Of a stretch of DNA of 64,000 nt, positions 37,501 through 46,235 are shown one piece after another; positions within the stretch are counted from its first letter, which is position 1, and the number at the start of each line of letters is the position of its first letter. The notes under the pieces are model-generated. The model was given only the letters and a program-made list of their open reading frames with translations, was not told where the DNA came from and did not search any database. The DNA comes from Hofstenia miamia (taxonomy: Eukaryota; Xenacoelomorpha; Acoela; Hofsteniidae): NCBI GenBank assembly GCA_900660155.1, contig CABFPE010000139.1, forward strand, positions 1,428,868 through 1,492,867. Direction: 5' to 3'. Both the position numbers and the translations under genes were made by a program.

Positions 37501-39407
37501 AACATTGCCCTCTCTAAATCTAAATCAGGAACAGGCATTAAATTGACGAATAAAACTAACAGAGATTAAGATTGCTTAGCTTTGAACACAAAAATATTTT
37601 TTTTAAAAAGCGGAACAACTGATATTGTCTGCCCCAATTGCTTGCCATAACAATTTTAAAATTTTATCAGAATTATCGATACCATCGAAATTCCTAAAGG
37701 TGCGTTCAACCACAAATCTTTTGATGTATATCATTTGATATACGTCAAAAAGAAGCTCGTCTGAACGCACTTTAATAAAAAATCATGCGTCAAAAAGATG
37801 CTTGTCTGAACGCACATCGTTCAAATTGATGCACACAAGCCCAATGAAACTAAGTGGGCCTAGGCATAGTAAAATACTTGCCCTGCAGAACAATAACCAC
37901 TAGTTCAAAGATTTATGGAAAGATATGGAAAGTTACGGAAAAATGTGGAAATGTTTCCAAAGTAGTTGTGGAAATGGAAGACAATTTCATTTCCATATGC
38001 AAGCCTGATAATTCAGTTTTAACTTCAAAACTACAACAAAAAAATGATTTTTGCAAAAGTGAGATTCAAAAACAAATTGCTTGCATATATTAGGCCTAGA
38101 CCAACTATTATAATTGTCAACAATATATGATCCATGAATCTAGAATTCAATACAATATGATTGAGAAAGTGGTATGTAGATCAAGCCCTTACAACAATTT
38201 TAAATATTGATTACGAATTTCAAAACTATAAAGTAACTATTATCCCGGATCCTACCATTAGTATTAGTGGCTGTAACAGGTATGTTTACTCATTATATAA
38301 GTAACGAATTGCTATGATAGAAATTATTAGAACATTAAATAATGACTAATTTATGTACAATTGATGCACACAAACAGCTTAAATCTTTTTGACGTAGTTC
38401 AAAAGATTCTCGTCTTAACGCACATTATTCAATTGAACGATCAGTAATTAACGTCTTTGTTTTGGTGACAAATTGTCTCAAGTAGTCATGAGTGTTAAAA
38501 CCCGCGGATTTTGAAATTCAACTATTTTAACTTCAAAATGAACCTTGACGATATTGAATTCTAAATGTTCCTATTTTTTTTAACAAAAAAACAGTTATTC
38601 CTTTTAATAAAACTATATTGGTTTTTCACAAGTTATAGGACGGAATTGTCCATACATTTTATATGCATGTATAACTAATTGAAATCAAAATTGAAACGAG
38701 GATTAGTGCTTGTATTGAAATTAAATAATTATTGAATTAAATAAATATTAAAATTTCATCAGAAAATACTATCAAACCTGGGACTGAGTGTAGCCCAATA
38801 CATCGCTTTGTGCTTTCGCAGACGAGGCACTATGCTCCGCTTTGCATGCTGTAAAATATTTTTTCTTCGCATGTTTCGTCTACACAAAAATTAATAAAAC
38901 ATTAATATTCTCGAAATTACTTTTTTAAAATCTTCAGCCCAGGATTTTTGAGCTTGCTTGAAACCATCTTCAAAGCGTTTGGATTCCTTCAACCCCATCA
39001 TTGTTTTATGGTAATTTGTTTTTTGCCAATCTTTAACTTTACGAACAATATTAGTTAAAATGTTCTCCCTTAATTCACTGTGAATTGTCCCACTTTCTGA
39101 ACCTTCTTTGCAAATACATTTAAGCGCATCAGCAATTGAATGATATTCATGACCTAAGTGAAATTGGAATTGATAATTCATTATTAATACCTTTATCTAT
39201 GATTTTAATCCATTTCTTGGACCAATCCTTTAACGCTTCAGAATAACTACGTTCGATTTCACAACGTTCTTTAAGTAGTTGTATTAATTCTTCACATAGA
39301 AAGTTCCCATTATCAACTTTCTTTATGCACGGTTTGTAACCTCCCACATCAAAAAATGTAGATACCGTTGAATCATTTATAGTTTCCAAAGAGTCCTTTA
39401 GAGACAT
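9374..39407 (-). CDS. PACSIN: PACSIN/syndapin, F-BAR and SH3 domain membrane-shaping protein (complete, 9 coding exons)
   Basis: PACSINs bind and bend plasma membrane in endocytosis and link it to dynamin, N-WASP and EHD proteins. Joining nine exons at GT..AG sites gives 1530 bp, 509 residues: 39407-39191, 39153-38921, 38879-38778, 36650-36547, 36497-36375, 27180-27060, 14183-14044, 10996-10614, 9480-9374. Every junction keeps phase. Residues about 10-300 are the F-BAR domain, with the family's wedge-loop MMG at 124-126 inside HKTMMGLKESKRFEDGF. NPF motifs, the EH-domain ligands of EHD proteins, lie at 378-380 and 391-393. The SH3 domain runs 455-509 (ALFDY, GWC, YPAQY) to the stop. Length is close to vertebrate PACSIN1/2 (444-486). 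The start follows AAA and sits where family members start. Introns are 37, 41, 2127, 49, 9194, 12876, 3047 and 1133 bp. Which vertebrate paralog is closest cannot be judged. Confidence 0.95.
10614..10996 (-). CDS. PACSIN: PACSIN exon 8 (NPF linker and start of SH3)
   Basis: Residues 347-474. An acidic, serine-rich linker carries two NPF motifs (378-380 and 391-393). The SH3 then begins GIPVKALFDYHAVEPDELTL. The acceptor is TTTTTAG at 10997; the donor GTATCA is at 10613. Confidence 0.95.
10997..14043. other. PACSIN intron 7, no features seen
   Basis: AT-rich, with only short openings such as 13069-13293 that show no domain. Intron 8 (9481-10613) is equally empty. Confidence 0.6.
14044..14183 (-). 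CDS. PACSIN: PACSIN exon 7 (linker)
   Basis: Residues 301-346, starting EWSPIVQETFSNKTK (compare EWSADLNRTLSRREK) and running into an unconserved polar linker. The acceptor is ATTTAG at 14184; the donor GTAAGA is at 14043. It lies alone between a 12.9-kb and a 3-kb intron. Confidence 0.9.
14184..16559. other. 5' part of the region preceding the Helitron relic (PACSIN intron 6)
   Basis: No clear domain. The stretch 15160-15420 can be read as fragments such as MAYAFTND and FLADVIDVAYGMP and may belong to the decayed Helitron, but I cannot match it. Confidence 0.4.
16560..18580 (+). mobile_element. Decayed Helitron helicase region
   Basis: Multi-frame translation recovers PIF1-type helicase blocks in the correct order. 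There is a ruined Walker A followed by AIAKGAKLLVTALASEKVAR. The PFGG..VIG..xQL.PP motif follows as IPFGGVFVIGNGECLQLTPP and LRELVRM (17120-17270). Next come VPRESVKVFSTRAAEKVEYN, LPVGVREIPEI, the motif VI-like IHKVMGETLHSIAVNE (about 18205-18255), and VHSLRNAF before the end. This layout is Helitron (Helitron2-like). Stops and frameshifts are numerous. No replication-initiator domain or terminal hairpin could be recognised; 15.2-16.5 kb may hold more of it. Confidence 0.72.
18586..19760 (+). mobile_element. Tc1/mariner-superfamily transposon with 36-bp inverted repeats, transposase decayed
   Basis: The ends are inverted repeats beginning CAGTGTGTAACATAAGTC and continuing to GATTTAAACTG. 34 of 36 positions agree, and both ends sit on TA (18584-18585 and 19761-19762). 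Inside, plus-strand fragments read RQSAPHLGVSHMTVHRALRK (helix-turn-helix), FQQDGAPPHW (second catalytic Asp) and YLDEQFPRCW, then after a frame change RSPDLSLLEFFLWALLK. These are DDE signatures of the IS630-Tc1-mariner group. The 1175-bp length suits an entire element. It lies directly behind the Helitron relic. Confidence 0.88.
20606..21467. mobile_element. TTAA-flanked DNA transposon, Kolobok-like, non-autonomous
   Basis: The element is 862 bp. The ends begin GGTGGTTAGCCCC and, inverted, GGTGTATAACCCCC, each directly next to TTAA (20602-20605 and 21468-21471). TTAA duplication with ends starting GG fits Kolobok, though piggyBac cannot be excluded. The openings inside (21032-21382) show no recognisable domain. 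Confidence 0.62.
21472..23638. other. PACSIN intron 6, unassigned stretch
   Basis: No coding signal and no paired ends. A local GC-rich patch at 22435-22480 (GGGGTCGCAGGGGTACAACC) can pair with itself but fits no RNA family I know. 19763-20601 and 24283-26044 are likewise unassigned. Confidence 0.5.
23639..24282. mobile_element. CGAGT-rich inverted-repeat element, copy 2
   Basis: The ends are GGGCACTGTGAGTACTCG and, inverted, GGCCTTGCGAGTCGGG, with many ACTCGA/TCGAGT motifs just inside both. The middle is homologous, inverted, to 1240-1620. No coding sequence is apparent, and the superfamily is not assignable without a clear target duplication. Confidence 0.6.
26045..26283. repeat. Perfect 120-bp tandem duplication
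   Basis: Copies at 26045-26163 and 26165-26283 appear identical. On the plus strand each encodes LMRETNHDGLKFEISRET then PMDSSTLQAKIEEE and a stop; no family was recognised. The minus strand has no stop across both copies, producing a spurious 111-codon opening. It is in PACSIN intron 6. Confidence 0.92.
27060..27180 (-). CDS. PACSIN: PACSIN exon 6 (end of F-BAR)
   Basis: Residues 260-300: YKQVYLNLHGGINMVDITSD and SGPGVNHSWPTFQ, matching [20 protein letters not shown] and HGPGMAMNWPQFE. The acceptor TTTCATTTAG at 27181 is preferred over a second AG 10 bp inside, because only it keeps the phase left by exon 5. The donor is GTATGT at 27059. Confidence 0.92.
28182..28569. repeat. 43-bp minisatellite, 9 copies
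   Basis: The unit starts TGCCCAATGTTGAATAAT and continues through TTTTGTGTTCGTCTATTACT. Starts fall at 28183, 28226, 28269, 28312, 28355, 28398, 28441, 28484 and 28527. The first seven appear identical; the last two carry a few substitutions. It is in PACSIN intron 5. Confidence 0.95.
29194..29229. repeat. (AT)n microsatellite
   Basis: AT repeat with a single G interruption, in PACSIN intron 5. Confidence 0.95.
30360..31510 (+). mobile_element. Decayed hAT transposase
   Basis: Fragments in several frames follow hAT order: LHPTNKPPNSSKIGHGLLDD VHQLY, then SLDEWSNIHNEHVVAV (from 31024; the family's DGWSN..N motif), DIYLYGC followed by LNLL (31275-31315), and RLPSQVKWSSNVES close to VWNNLLSVCEED. 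Stops and frameshifts are frequent and the C-terminal dimerisation region is not seen. It sits in PACSIN intron 5 on the opposite strand to the gene. Confidence 0.68.
31512..31546. repeat. (AT)n microsatellite
   Basis: About 17 AT units immediately after the hAT relic in PACSIN intron 5. Confidence 0.95.
31550..34167. other. PACSIN intron 5, unassigned stretch
   Basis: AT-rich without recognisable genes. 33520-33610 repeats CCTGAT-like motifs, and 33720-33820 is a GGAAATGGAAAT-rich patch related to the 520-bp repeat. 28570-30355 and 34643-35127 also hold nothing recognisable. Confidence 0.5.
34176..34634. mobile_element. hAT-type MITE
   Basis: The ends are TAGTGTTCTG and, inverted, TAGAGTTCTG. 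An 8-bp flank occurs on both sides with one difference, GCCTAAAT (34168-34175) and GCCCAAAT (34635-34642), the target length made by hAT transposases. Subterminal GCCGTAGC/GCTACGGC motifs recur. No transposase is present. It lies in PACSIN intron 5. Confidence 0.7.
35128..35652. repeat. About 520-bp dispersed repeat, copy A
   Basis: The same family as copy B, beginning CAATGAAACTAAGTGGGCC and ending near GACTAATTTAT. A related GGAAATGGAAATTTCC-rich stretch occurs at 33720-33820. No target duplication was found here. Both copies have an opening of 79-91 codons in the same place, but it lacks an ATG and shows no domain. Confidence 0.7.
36375..36497 (-). CDS. PACSIN: PACSIN exon 5 (F-BAR helix 4)
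   Basis: Residues 219-259 and two bases of 260: YRDFMIFEYEKFAKFEEHRL and on to LDASTNS. The FEEHRLDFF core matches FEEKRLRFF of vertebrate PACSINs. The acceptor is TTTTTAG at 36498; the donor GTGAGA at 36374 starts a 9.2-kb intron filled with repeats. Confidence 0.92.
36547..36650 (-). CDS. PACSIN: PACSIN exon 4 (F-BAR helix 3/4)
   Basis: Residues 185-218 and two bases of 219: ISKLDQKVAKAENDKIKY and on to LTNMIAR, alignable with the [23 protein letters not shown] region. The acceptor is TTGTAG at 36651. The donor GTATTA at 36546 opens a 49-bp intron. Confidence 0.92.
37697..38426. mobile_element. MITE split by a retroposed repeat
   Basis: The ends AAGGTGCGTTCAACCAC and, inverted, AATGTGCGTTAAGACGAG both lead into ATCTTTTGA. 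Subterminal TCGTCTGAACGCAC copies lie inside the left arm. The repeat at 37839-38358 sits inside, flanked by 15-bp duplications; without it the MITE would be about 195 bp. Confidence 0.72.
37839..38358. repeat. About 520-bp dispersed repeat, copy B, retroposon-like insertion
   Basis: It is flanked by a perfect 15-bp direct repeat, AATTGATGCACACAA, at 37824-37838 and 38359-38373. The sequence is highly similar along its length to 35128-35652. It has no poly(A) and no RT-like coding. The length of the duplication suggests target-primed reverse transcription rather than cut-and-paste transposition. The family is unknown. Confidence 0.75.
38778..38879 (-). CDS. PACSIN: PACSIN exon 3 (F-BAR helix 3)
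   Basis: Residues 151-184, exactly 34 codons, reading TKHAKKKYFTACKAEHSA and on to YTQSQ. This matches the KAHHAACKEEKLA segment of PACSINs. The acceptor is TGTGTAG at 38880; the donor is GTTTGA at 38777, weaker than the others but the only in-phase choice. The next intron is 2127 bp and carries a MITE with a nested retroposon. Confidence 0.9.
38921..39153 (-). CDS. PACSIN: PACSIN exon 2 (F-BAR with wedge loop)
   Basis: Residues 73-150. It contains DWQKTNYHKTMMG and EDGFKQAQKSWAEDFKK, the most family-specific part of the protein. The two methionines fall at 124-125, the same numbering as in human PACSIN1 as I recall it. It ends in phase 0 before GTAATT. The following intron is 41 bp (38920-38880). 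Confidence 0.95.
39191..39407 (-). CDS. PACSIN: PACSIN exon 1 (start codon, F-BAR helix 1)
   Basis: Residues 1-72 and the first base of codon 73. It carries FFDVGGYK and the ERCEIERSYSEAL stretch typical of the first F-BAR helix, ending in IIDKG. The donor GTATTA at 39190 opens a 37-bp intron closed by CACTTAG at 39154. Confidence 0.95.
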
Positions 39408-39659
39408 TTAATCTATCTAAATATAGTTTATCATAAGAGAAAATTAAAAAAAAAGTTTTTTCGACCTAAAATTATCCATTAGCTAATATTAATTAAATTG
39501 CAAAACTTGTGAGGAAAGAGATGACATGACAATTGAACGTAATGTCAATCCAGACAGATGTTCAAAATTATAATTTGAACACTTGTAAGATATGAATATC
39601 GTCATTTTATAAATATTTCATTAAGTATAATGAAAATGATTTATAATGAAAGACTTTAT

Positions 39660-40520
39660 TAAGCTGGTTAGGGCGGAACAAAACAAAAATTAAAAAGTCA
39701 GATCAATCGACAACGGGAGCAGTCACACAGGATGTAGTACGAGCAGATGGAATAGTAGTCAAAGTGAAACAAAGGAACATCAAAGAGGAAAGACATCAAA
39801 GATTTCTTGAAGTTCGTGGGCGACGAAAAAAATCAATGGCAGTTGGAGGATTTCGAGTCAGTAAGAAATTAGCAGAAGCACAAACACGATTGAAAAACGA
39901 GTGAAGGGTGCGATGTTTCTTGAGACGACAAACAGAGAACGTGACAGCACTATCAGCACGAAATAGAGTGGGAGTTAGAGAACGAGATAAAATCAAATGG
40001 ATCAAGGTCAGTAAACGATTGAACAGGAGGAGATCACAGGCATGAAAGTGAAGTGACAGTGGAAGAGTCGAGAATTTCAGCAGAGCGTCATTATAGGTCA
40101 AAGGGGAAAACCATTTGAAAGCGCGTTTCTGGAAACGTTCCATGGGGTGGAACAAAGCACGAGAAGGCCACCAACAAGGGAGACGCGTAGAGAAGACTGG
40201 CACGAGGAATGGACTTGAACAGAGAGAGTTTCACAGCGGCCGGGGTATTAAAAGAAACATTAAGGAAAAGGGCAAATAGCGAGGAATTAGCTTTGCGGAG
40301 ACTCAAAGACACATGTCTAGTCCAATTTAAGTTTGCAGCAAGTTGAACTCCAAGATGATTGTGATGAGGAGAGGCAAATCAGAAGGAGGAGCCACAGAAA
40401 AGGAAATACCACATGTCTTGGTAGCGCTAAAATCAAGATGGTTGACAGAGGACCAAGTAGACAAATGCTCAAGATCAGAAGAAATGTTAGAAGCAAACTT
40501 TTCATGTATGCATTTGGAGT
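39660..40520 (-). mobile_element. LINE fragment, C-terminal reverse transcriptase region
   Basis: Conceptual minus-strand translation in mixed frames gives an RT thumb/connection region: DLEHLSTWSSVNHLDFSATK, then YNDALLKFSTLPLSLHFHA and CDLLLFNRLL, ending near 39796. Several frame changes are needed, so it is a decayed 5'-truncated non-LTR copy. It is clearly less AT-rich than its surroundings and is not the same family as the plus-strand copies next to it. Its clade (CR1/L2/jockey-like) is not settled. Confidence 0.65.
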
Positions 40521-40589
40521 TTGCTAACTAATTCATTTAATAATTGCATGACCCGGTAATCTTTAAGACGATTGCACAGCCTAACAAAA

Positions 40590-40760
40590 AAACATTCGTA
40601 ATTAATAGGTAGTTTCACAACTTATTCTCCAAATATCGAAGTGAACCACAGACAGGATAAAGCACTTTCATTTGTGGGGCTCACGTTTGACAACAAACTT
40701 TCTTTTACAGAACACATTGTAATAACACAAAAAAACTGCTATGCAAATATTTAAAAGCTG
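40590..40760 (+). mobile_element. LINE fragment, RT tail
   Basis: A short relic reading ALSFVGLTFDNKLSFTEHI, the FLGVTLD..LSF.EHI signature shortly after the RT palm in CR1/L2-like LINEs. It directly precedes the PHD-finger ORF1 of the next copy, so it looks like the remnant of a fourth element in the same array. Confidence 0.55.
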
Positions 40761-42905
40761 TTCTGCTTGAAAAGACATGGTTGTTCTCTGAATGAACTTA
40801 ACATCATGTGTGATACCCTAGTTATCCACAGAACCTGCACAGATGTCCCGAAGTATATGTACTCTCTCATGACCAAGGTCTCTGGGTGTATCTGGGCCTG
40901 CTCTGCTTGTCTACTGCCAGTGCAAACATTCCTCAAATTTGATAAGTCTGTTCCAGATTTTATTCAAAGCGTGAAGAATGACTTTAAGGAAATAAAAGAA
41001 ATGACTGCGTCCTCTCTGTCAACAATCAAACATATTCCAAGCCGCAAGTGGCAAACGAAAGAGCAAATTTTTCCGATATTCAACGATTTGTTAGGATTTT
41101 GCATGTGCCGGAATGCGAAATGAGTGGAACACGAGCGCAAGCGACTGTTATGGAGCATGACCAGGTAAAGATTGTAGAAGCTTTGAGCGTTATTGGGCAC
41201 GATTCACACATCCAAAACATTGTCAGACTTGGAGAGAAACCTAATGCAGAAGCGAACCAAGAGTGACTTTAGTAACTCTACCATCTGTTTGGGATGCAAG
41301 AAAAGTTTTGGCTAGTGCTTACAAACTCAAGAATACTGACTACAAAGGTGTGCACATTTCACGACATCTGACACCAGATGAACTATAAATCGAAAAGAAG
41401 GTTTTAAAGAAACAGTACGAAATGATCCAAAACAAAGATGCGGACAGGAAAGACCTCAGCATTTGCAAATTGAAGTTCTACCACAAAAACGAATCTGTAA
41501 AGTTCAATTGACTATGCGTGGTGTACTGTCCTAGTATTTTGCTTTTAAATGCACGCTCCATAAAGCCAAACGCGCTAATCCATCTTGAATCTGAACTGTC
41601 AATCTTGGATGTTCAAACCTGCTTTGTCACTGAAACATGGTTTACCAGTGGTATTGACCCCACATACATTGCCATATCTAATTACAAATGCATGATTGCA
41701 ATAGTCTAAACTCCAACAAGAAGTCGGGTGGAGGTGTCTGTATCTACTATAAAACGGGAATTAATTGCTCTTATTTGAGTGTTCCAGGAGCCGAACTATT
41801 TGAAATCCTCTGGGTTCAATATGAAAACTTAGTTTTTGTTGTTTTGTATTATCCGCCTGACATACATTTGGAGATCCAGCTTACTGAGCATATCATCACG
41901 ACCATGGATCATTTGTCAAGTGATAGACACAGCCGAAGATTTGTCATCTGCAGAGACTTTAATCATTTTAATCCCCACACGTTGCTCAATTCAACTAACC
42001 TTGTCGAACACACCTTAGTTAATACCCGTAATGACGCACGTCTCGACAGAATCTTCAGCACTGAGCAACCGTTCTCTGAAATTGAATTAATCAAACTGAC
42101 ACTGAATATGGATCTTGGCGTATTAGCAAAGCCATTACGGAGGCCCAAACCTCAGAAGATCAGATGTTGTTTCAGGGATCAAAGGCACATGCGAAGAATG
42201 AGTTTCAACCTGGCTGTGGATAACTTTGATTTTGATCAACATGCTAAGTATAAAGTTGATGAGCTGGCGACGAGTGTCACCCAGAATCTTGGTAATCTAC
42301 TGGATGTACATTGTCTGTATAAGCAAGTTACTGTAACTTCTGCTGACCCACCCTATGTGACGCCTGCTATCAAACATATGATGAATAGAAAGCGATATTT
42401 CATGAAAAAAAATGTGTAAATGAAGCATCTGAAATTGACGCACAGAGGCTCGAAAGGCTGGCGTAAATGATGGTCCTTCGCCAAGTTTCACACGGGTAAA
42501 GTCCAGAAGGCAGAATCGATGGATTTTGACATTGATGCTATCAATGAGAAGTTTTCTCAGATCTCCATTCCTCAAGACTACATTTCTCTTGTCCTTGCAA
42601 ACGTTACTCATCTACACAATGTGCTAGAATTGACTCTGGACTCTCAAGAAAACGACCATGGGACCGAATGGAATCCCAGCCTGGGTTATTCGCGAGAATG
42701 CCCACAATTTAGCATCTGTTTAATCTGTCCCTCAAAACTTAGACATTCCCTATGTTATATAAGCTGTCCAACATCCACCCGATTCCAAAGCCAGTGGTTG
42801 CCCACTACTCAGCTCGGATTTCGAAAGGCAGGGTCACCAGAGGCAGCAATTATCAAGCTTCAAAATATAAACAATGTGTTCTACCAGGAGAAGTTGTACG
42901 CCAAG
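40761..42905 (+). mobile_element. CR1-like LINE copy A (ORF1 with PHD finger, endonuclease, start of RT), degraded
   Basis: ORF1 keeps part of a PHD finger (HRTCTDVPKYMYS, WACSAC) and a basic C-terminus (KVLKKQYEMIQNKDADRKDL). From 41518 comes an apurinic-type endonuclease: ILLLNARSIKPNALIHLESE, VTETWF, and after a frame change SGGGVCIYYK, VICRDFNHFN and NDARLDRIFS. RT sequence begins near 42460 and stops around LGFRKAGSPEAAI near 42900, where the next copy starts. PHD-bearing ORF1 is known in the CR1 group. Several frameshifts and stops make it non-functional. Confidence 0.8.
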
Positions 42906-45900
42906 TAGGACAATAATTCATGACAGACAGGAAACTATATCATGCGATAACTCAAAACGTATATCACCCTCTGCTGCTACCGACGAGGACCGAGTATTCA
43001 ACGAGAATGCTGCGATCGAGACTCCCGTCCGTGTGAAAAAGCAAAAACTGAAACAGCTATCCGTTTTCCCCAATAGATTCTTAAGAGGACTGCAGATTTA
43101 GATTCACTTGTATTAGTATAATCTTTATGATTCATTTGCCTGTTTATTATACAGTTTAATTAGATACGTTTTATATTGGATATGATGAGCAGAAAGGAGA
43201 GGACCCATTCAACATCTGGCACTGATAAATGTGGGAACTGTGAAGGACAATGACCCAAATGGAATTGGATGCAATAGATGCACCACGTGGTTTCATGGGC
43301 CCATGTGTTGGTATCTCATCGGCCGAAGTGGCTGAAATGGGAAAGATAAAAGGATGTCTATGGCTGTGTGAAAATTGTCTGGAGAAAGGAATCTTCCGGG
43401 AAGAAGAAAAGTTAAATTCTCTTATTACTATTTCTGAGAAAATATTTTAATGAAACTTGATACTGAGAAGCCAACCCCTTCCGAGCAACCAACCCTGAAA
43501 CAGGTAAATACATTTGTCCCAGTGAAGGGCATTCGGTTATCAAACATACCCGAATCTGAAAAGGCGTCCCGGCAGAGAGGAATAGGGATGAGATGAAAAA
43601 AGTGTAAGAAATCTTAGATTTTATTGGTGAAAGTGATGCACAAATACATTTTTTGAGCCGACATGGAAAATACTCGGAGAAAAACATCACACCTAGGCAA
43701 ATCATCGTGAGGTTCAATAACTATTGGACAACCCGAAAAATTCTAGACAGATCTTACCTGTTGAAAGATTTTCCAGTTACGAATATCTATTTATCTGAAG
43801 AATTAACGAAAGAAAAGGCAGCGAAAGAGAAAGAGCTTCTGAAAGAACGGTACAACCTAATTCAAAAAGGGACACCAAAGAAAAAAATTCGCATTAAAAA
43901 GTGGAAACTTTTTGTGAGTGGAGAGGAAGTACAATTATCGGGTTGACTATGTAATTTGAAAGTTATCCTATTAAATGCTAGATCACTCAAAAAACCATTG
44001 GCATTGGAGAAATTGTCCGTTGAATTATCCATACAAGAAATAGATATTGCGTTAATTACAGAAAAAATGGTTAGATGAATTCACAGATGACACAAACATC
44101 TCTATATCAAATTATAAAATCATCAGATCTGATCGAAATGGCAAAAATTCAGAAAAGGAGAGAGGGGGTGGTGCCTGCATGTTGTTCAAGGAAAATTTGA
44201 ATATCCAAAAAGTTGAAATGACCATCGAGCGGTACTTTGAAATTTTGTGGGCAAAGCTCCATAATGCAAAACGTCCGATACTATTCACAGTAGTATACTA
44301 TCCGTACTTCTGCAGAAATTCAACCAAAAAAGCTGCCCTCGAAGAACACAATCACAGAACTAATGGAGAGAACGCTAAAAACAACTGAAGTTTTTATTGT
44401 TGCTCGTGATTTTAATGCCTTCAATACTAATGCCTTAACTGAACATATAACCTTGAAACTGATCAATTCAGTACCCACACGAGATAATGCTTCCTTGGAC
44501 AAAGTGTTTAGCAGTGAATTGTTTCTGATTTCTGGGCATAGAAATTTTAACTCAGTCATTGACACGGACCACCAAGGCGTTTTCTTTGAAATTAGCAGAT
44601 ATGAACGACCCTTTAAATGGGTGTCATATTTTAGAGACTGTAGGCCAAAACATCAACTTCGATTTTTCGAAGATCTCAAAAATATAGACTTTTCAAATGT
44701 TTACGAGGAACACGATGTGCAATTGCAATATGAGCTACTGCACAACACGGTTATTGACCCGCTTAACATACATTGTCCAATTCGTCTAATTACTATGACG
44801 GAGAAGGACCCGACTTATGTAACTCCTCTAGAGAAGCCAAATGTTTAGATAATGAAATTAGGGCTGCGATTAGAAACTCCTCAAAGAAAAGAGGACATTC
44901 GACGTCAAAACTGGTGGGACTACTAGAGGTCCTATAATGCGAAAATGAGCTATCACAAAGATATTGATTTTGAACCTGATAAATTAAACAAGTTCTTTGC
45001 CGGAATCTGTACAAGTCCTAATTACATTGAACCAAATCGAATGGATAGGTGTAATTAGGAGCCACCAGAGCTTCACCCTCTCCAGATATTCAAACAGATG
45101 GAGCGAATTAAGAAAACTGCAAGCGGTGTAGATGATGTACCATGGTGGGTGTAAAAGAAAGCCGATTATTTGCTTGCTGAACCGGTTACGGACCTACTTA
45201 ACTGCATTCTGAAGACTTCGACGTTTCCCAGTGGATTGAAAATTACCCCTATACCCAAAGTATCCAACCCCACTAATCAATCGGAATTCAGAACTGTTTC
45301 AGTAAGTCCTGTGATATCTAGACTTTTCGAGAAATTGTTGTACAAAACGTTTATCGAGGAAAACTATGCAGCAAATATCAGTTCGCATAATTTGCTTTCA
45401 GAAATCTACTGCTAATTGCTTGCTTTATATTCAAAATGGTATTGCAAAGTTCAAAGATCTCGGTTACGATTATGTACGACTTTGTTGCTTGATTTATCAA
45501 AAGCATTTGATAAACTAGAACACCATGATATTGTAAACTCCTTGACAAATTTTAATCCTAAGTTAAACACTTACGTTATCAACACGATCAGTGACTTCCT
45601 AAGAAGTAGAAATCAGACTGTATATATAATTGGAAAGTATTCGTGCATATATAGCACTGACTGTGGTGCTCCACAAGGGTGTGTACTATCACCACCAATG
45701 TACAACTTGGTTACAGCATCATACTCTTGCTTCTGTTATATAGAATCCCAGGATGACGCTTACGCAGATGACACTAACCTGTTGATCGAAGGATTTATCG
45801 ATTCCACTACTAGCCAGCCAATTGATAACACAATCATTGAACTCAATTATCTTAAAAAGTTTTTGACAACACAAAAATTTATCTTTGAACGTCAATAAAT

Positions 45901-46235
45901 CAAAAGAAATGATTATTTGGTTAAATAAGCGGAGAAAGGAAACTTTGCCAAAAATACTTGATATTCCCCAAGTTTCTTCACTGTGTATTCTGGGAGTGTA
46001 TCTAGAAGAAAACCTCAAGTTCAACATTGCTGAAAAAGATATCTTCCAATATACTTTTATTGCTTAGGCTCAAAAGGGTTGGCTTCTCAAAAGAAGAACT
46101 AGGCATTGTTTATAATTCAATTGTTGTTTCGCATGTGAGGTATTGCTGCACAGTGTGGGGTGGATCAGAAAAAGGAATTCTGAAGAAAATTGACCAACTC
46201 CAGAAACGTGCAAGGAGATACGGAAATTATTCGAG
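42906..46235 (+). mobile_element. CR1-like LINE copy B (leader, PHD ORF1, endonuclease, RT), nearly full length but degraded
   Basis: PHD finger at about 43230-43400 (CGNCEG, CNRCTTWFHG, LWLCENC) with internal frame changes, then an ORF1 C-terminal domain (43653-43945: RQIIVRFNNYWTTRKILDRS, NIYLSEELTKEK). The endonuclease follows from about 43955 (VILLNARSLKKPLALEKL, VARDFNAF, DNASLDKVFS). RT is spread over several frames: DLSKAFDKLEHHDI, CGAPQGCVLSPP, and the catalytic YADD at 45761-45772. The last recognisable block is IVVSHVRYCCTVWGGSEKG. It is cut at about 46235 by the antisense R2/R4-type element, so the 3' end is missing. Confidence 0.85.
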
